DNA of 64,000 nt from Myoxocephalus aenaeus (Eukaryota > Chordata > Actinopteri > Perciformes > Cottidae). Every line of letters begins with the position of its first letter. Position 1 is the stretch's first letter. This document shows, piece after piece, positions 63,105 through 64,000 of the stretch. The translations under genes were made by a program, and so were the position numbers. The notes below the pieces were generated by a model, which saw nothing but the letters and a program-made list of their open reading frames with translations, had not been told where the DNA came from and made no database searches. Where the stretch lies: assembly GCA_038501785.1 (NCBI GenBank), contig JBAMJR010000097.1, forward strand, positions 2,410,501-2,474,500, in the 5' to 3' direction.

Positions 63105-64000
63105 CTGTAAAGACAAGCAACCGCACTTCATTGCCCAGCAGCATGCTGCCAGTGTGAACACTCCAAGCAGCGGTGGAAGGAGGGAGGTTGAGCTACAGCA
63201 CCCTTAAACCTGCGTACATACATTTTCTACATGTTTACAGCAGCTTTGATTGATTTTTGGACACTTGGTGGCAGCAGAACAAGCTGTAAGATTGACGTTC
63301 AGCATCTGAAGAAGCGAACTAGTGAGGAAACAATTGCCCAATTGAAATGAATGCATCTCCTTCATTAAACATTTGTAAATATCTTAAATCCTGCATTGTT
63401 TACATGTTTACTTGCTGGCATGCTTTTTCCTCCACTGATTTTGTTGGCACATTGATACACTTCCTGGCACGTTACTGCCACCAATTATTATTCTTGCGCT
63501 TCCTCATGCACATACTGTAGCCAATACGAACACAGATCTGCCGACTTGTACGCATTTTGAGATTGTTTCTTACTGCAGGAAGCCTCCTAAATTAGTAAAG
63601 CCGATGTATTTCTATTTCACCTGTCCCATGCTCTCAGATATGTCCGCTTGCTTATGGGATTAAATTGACTTAAAAACCATAATCATAATGTACAGTGTTT
63701 CAGAACACATTATTTCAGTTTACAGTCAAAAATAGTCCCCATTTCTCTCTGAGATGCAGTGGACAAGTATAAAGTTACATAAAATGGAAATACTAAAGTA
63801 AAGTACAAGTACCGCAGTACTAAAGTATCCTACATTTCGACCACTGCTAGAGCCAAACATTGTTTACAAGAGCACAAAGATCCTCACAGATCTAGCCTCA
63901 TAATTTTGCTTTCAATGTACACCAGGTTGATGCATTTCATTTTCAAAATGTTCTTCTCGAGGCGCAAGCCCTCACCCACCACAGCCTTACAAAGTCCTGT
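63105..64000. other. Intron of cytospin-like gene
   Basis: No exon is recognisable with certainty. At the very end, the minus strand of 63961-64000 has a possible donor (GTAAGG after CAGGACTTT), so part of a preceding exon may be cut by the window edge. Confidence 0.45.

Overview
The window looks like genomic DNA of a ray-finned (teleost) fish. The evidence is short GT-AG introns, many dinucleotide microsatellites, and interspersed elements typical of fish: hAT-like and Tc1-like non-autonomous transposons, L2/jockey-type LINE pieces with microsatellite tails, and a tRNA-derived SINE. All recognisable protein-coding sequence lies on the minus strand. Everything was read by eye from sequence. 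Family assignments rest on remembered family features, not on a search.

Left part (1 to about 45.6 kb): gene-poor and repeat-rich. It holds LINE 3' ends (100-356, 12510-12592 inverted, 39150-39438), a GC-rich terminal-inverted-repeat element (4076-4379), a probable solo LTR (about 5815-6329), and a LINE reverse-transcriptase remnant with a frameshift (16215-17168). A composite hAT element sits in the tail of that LINE (17169-18411), and a related hAT copy lies in the opposite orientation (21674-22613). A 309-bp element has perfect 9-bp target duplications (22928-23236), and there are many microsatellites. Two co-linear exons of an unidentified minus-strand gene (32837-33263, possibly to 33293) are the only convincing coding sequence in this part.

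Central-right part (45898-59450, minus strand): a complete 32-exon gene for a CD109-type thioester protein of the alpha-2-macroglobulin/complement superfamily. The exons join in phase into a 1383-residue open reading frame. It has an N-terminal signal peptide, a GCGEQ thioester site (C849-Q852) and a C-terminal hydrophobic GPI-attachment-like tail. Compared with mammalian CD109 it lacks the tetra-basic furin site, has a shortened bait region, and carries Ser where complement C3 and human CD109 have the His that controls thioester chemistry. Several introns contain transposable elements. These include two Tc1-like elements that share one TA dinucleotide, and a retroelement 3' end that ends about 10 bases from a splice donor.

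Right end (62036 to 63104 and beyond): the last five exons of a cytospin (SPECC1/SPECC1L)-family gene, also on the minus strand. They encode the C-terminal calponin-homology domain. The stop codon lies about 2.6 kb upstream of the CD109-type start codon, so the two genes are arranged head-to-tail. The 5' part of the cytospin-like gene lies beyond the window.

No CRISPR array, rRNA or functional tRNA gene was seen, and no operon-like arrangement. The most interesting points are the altered thioester-protein features and the layered transposon insertions.
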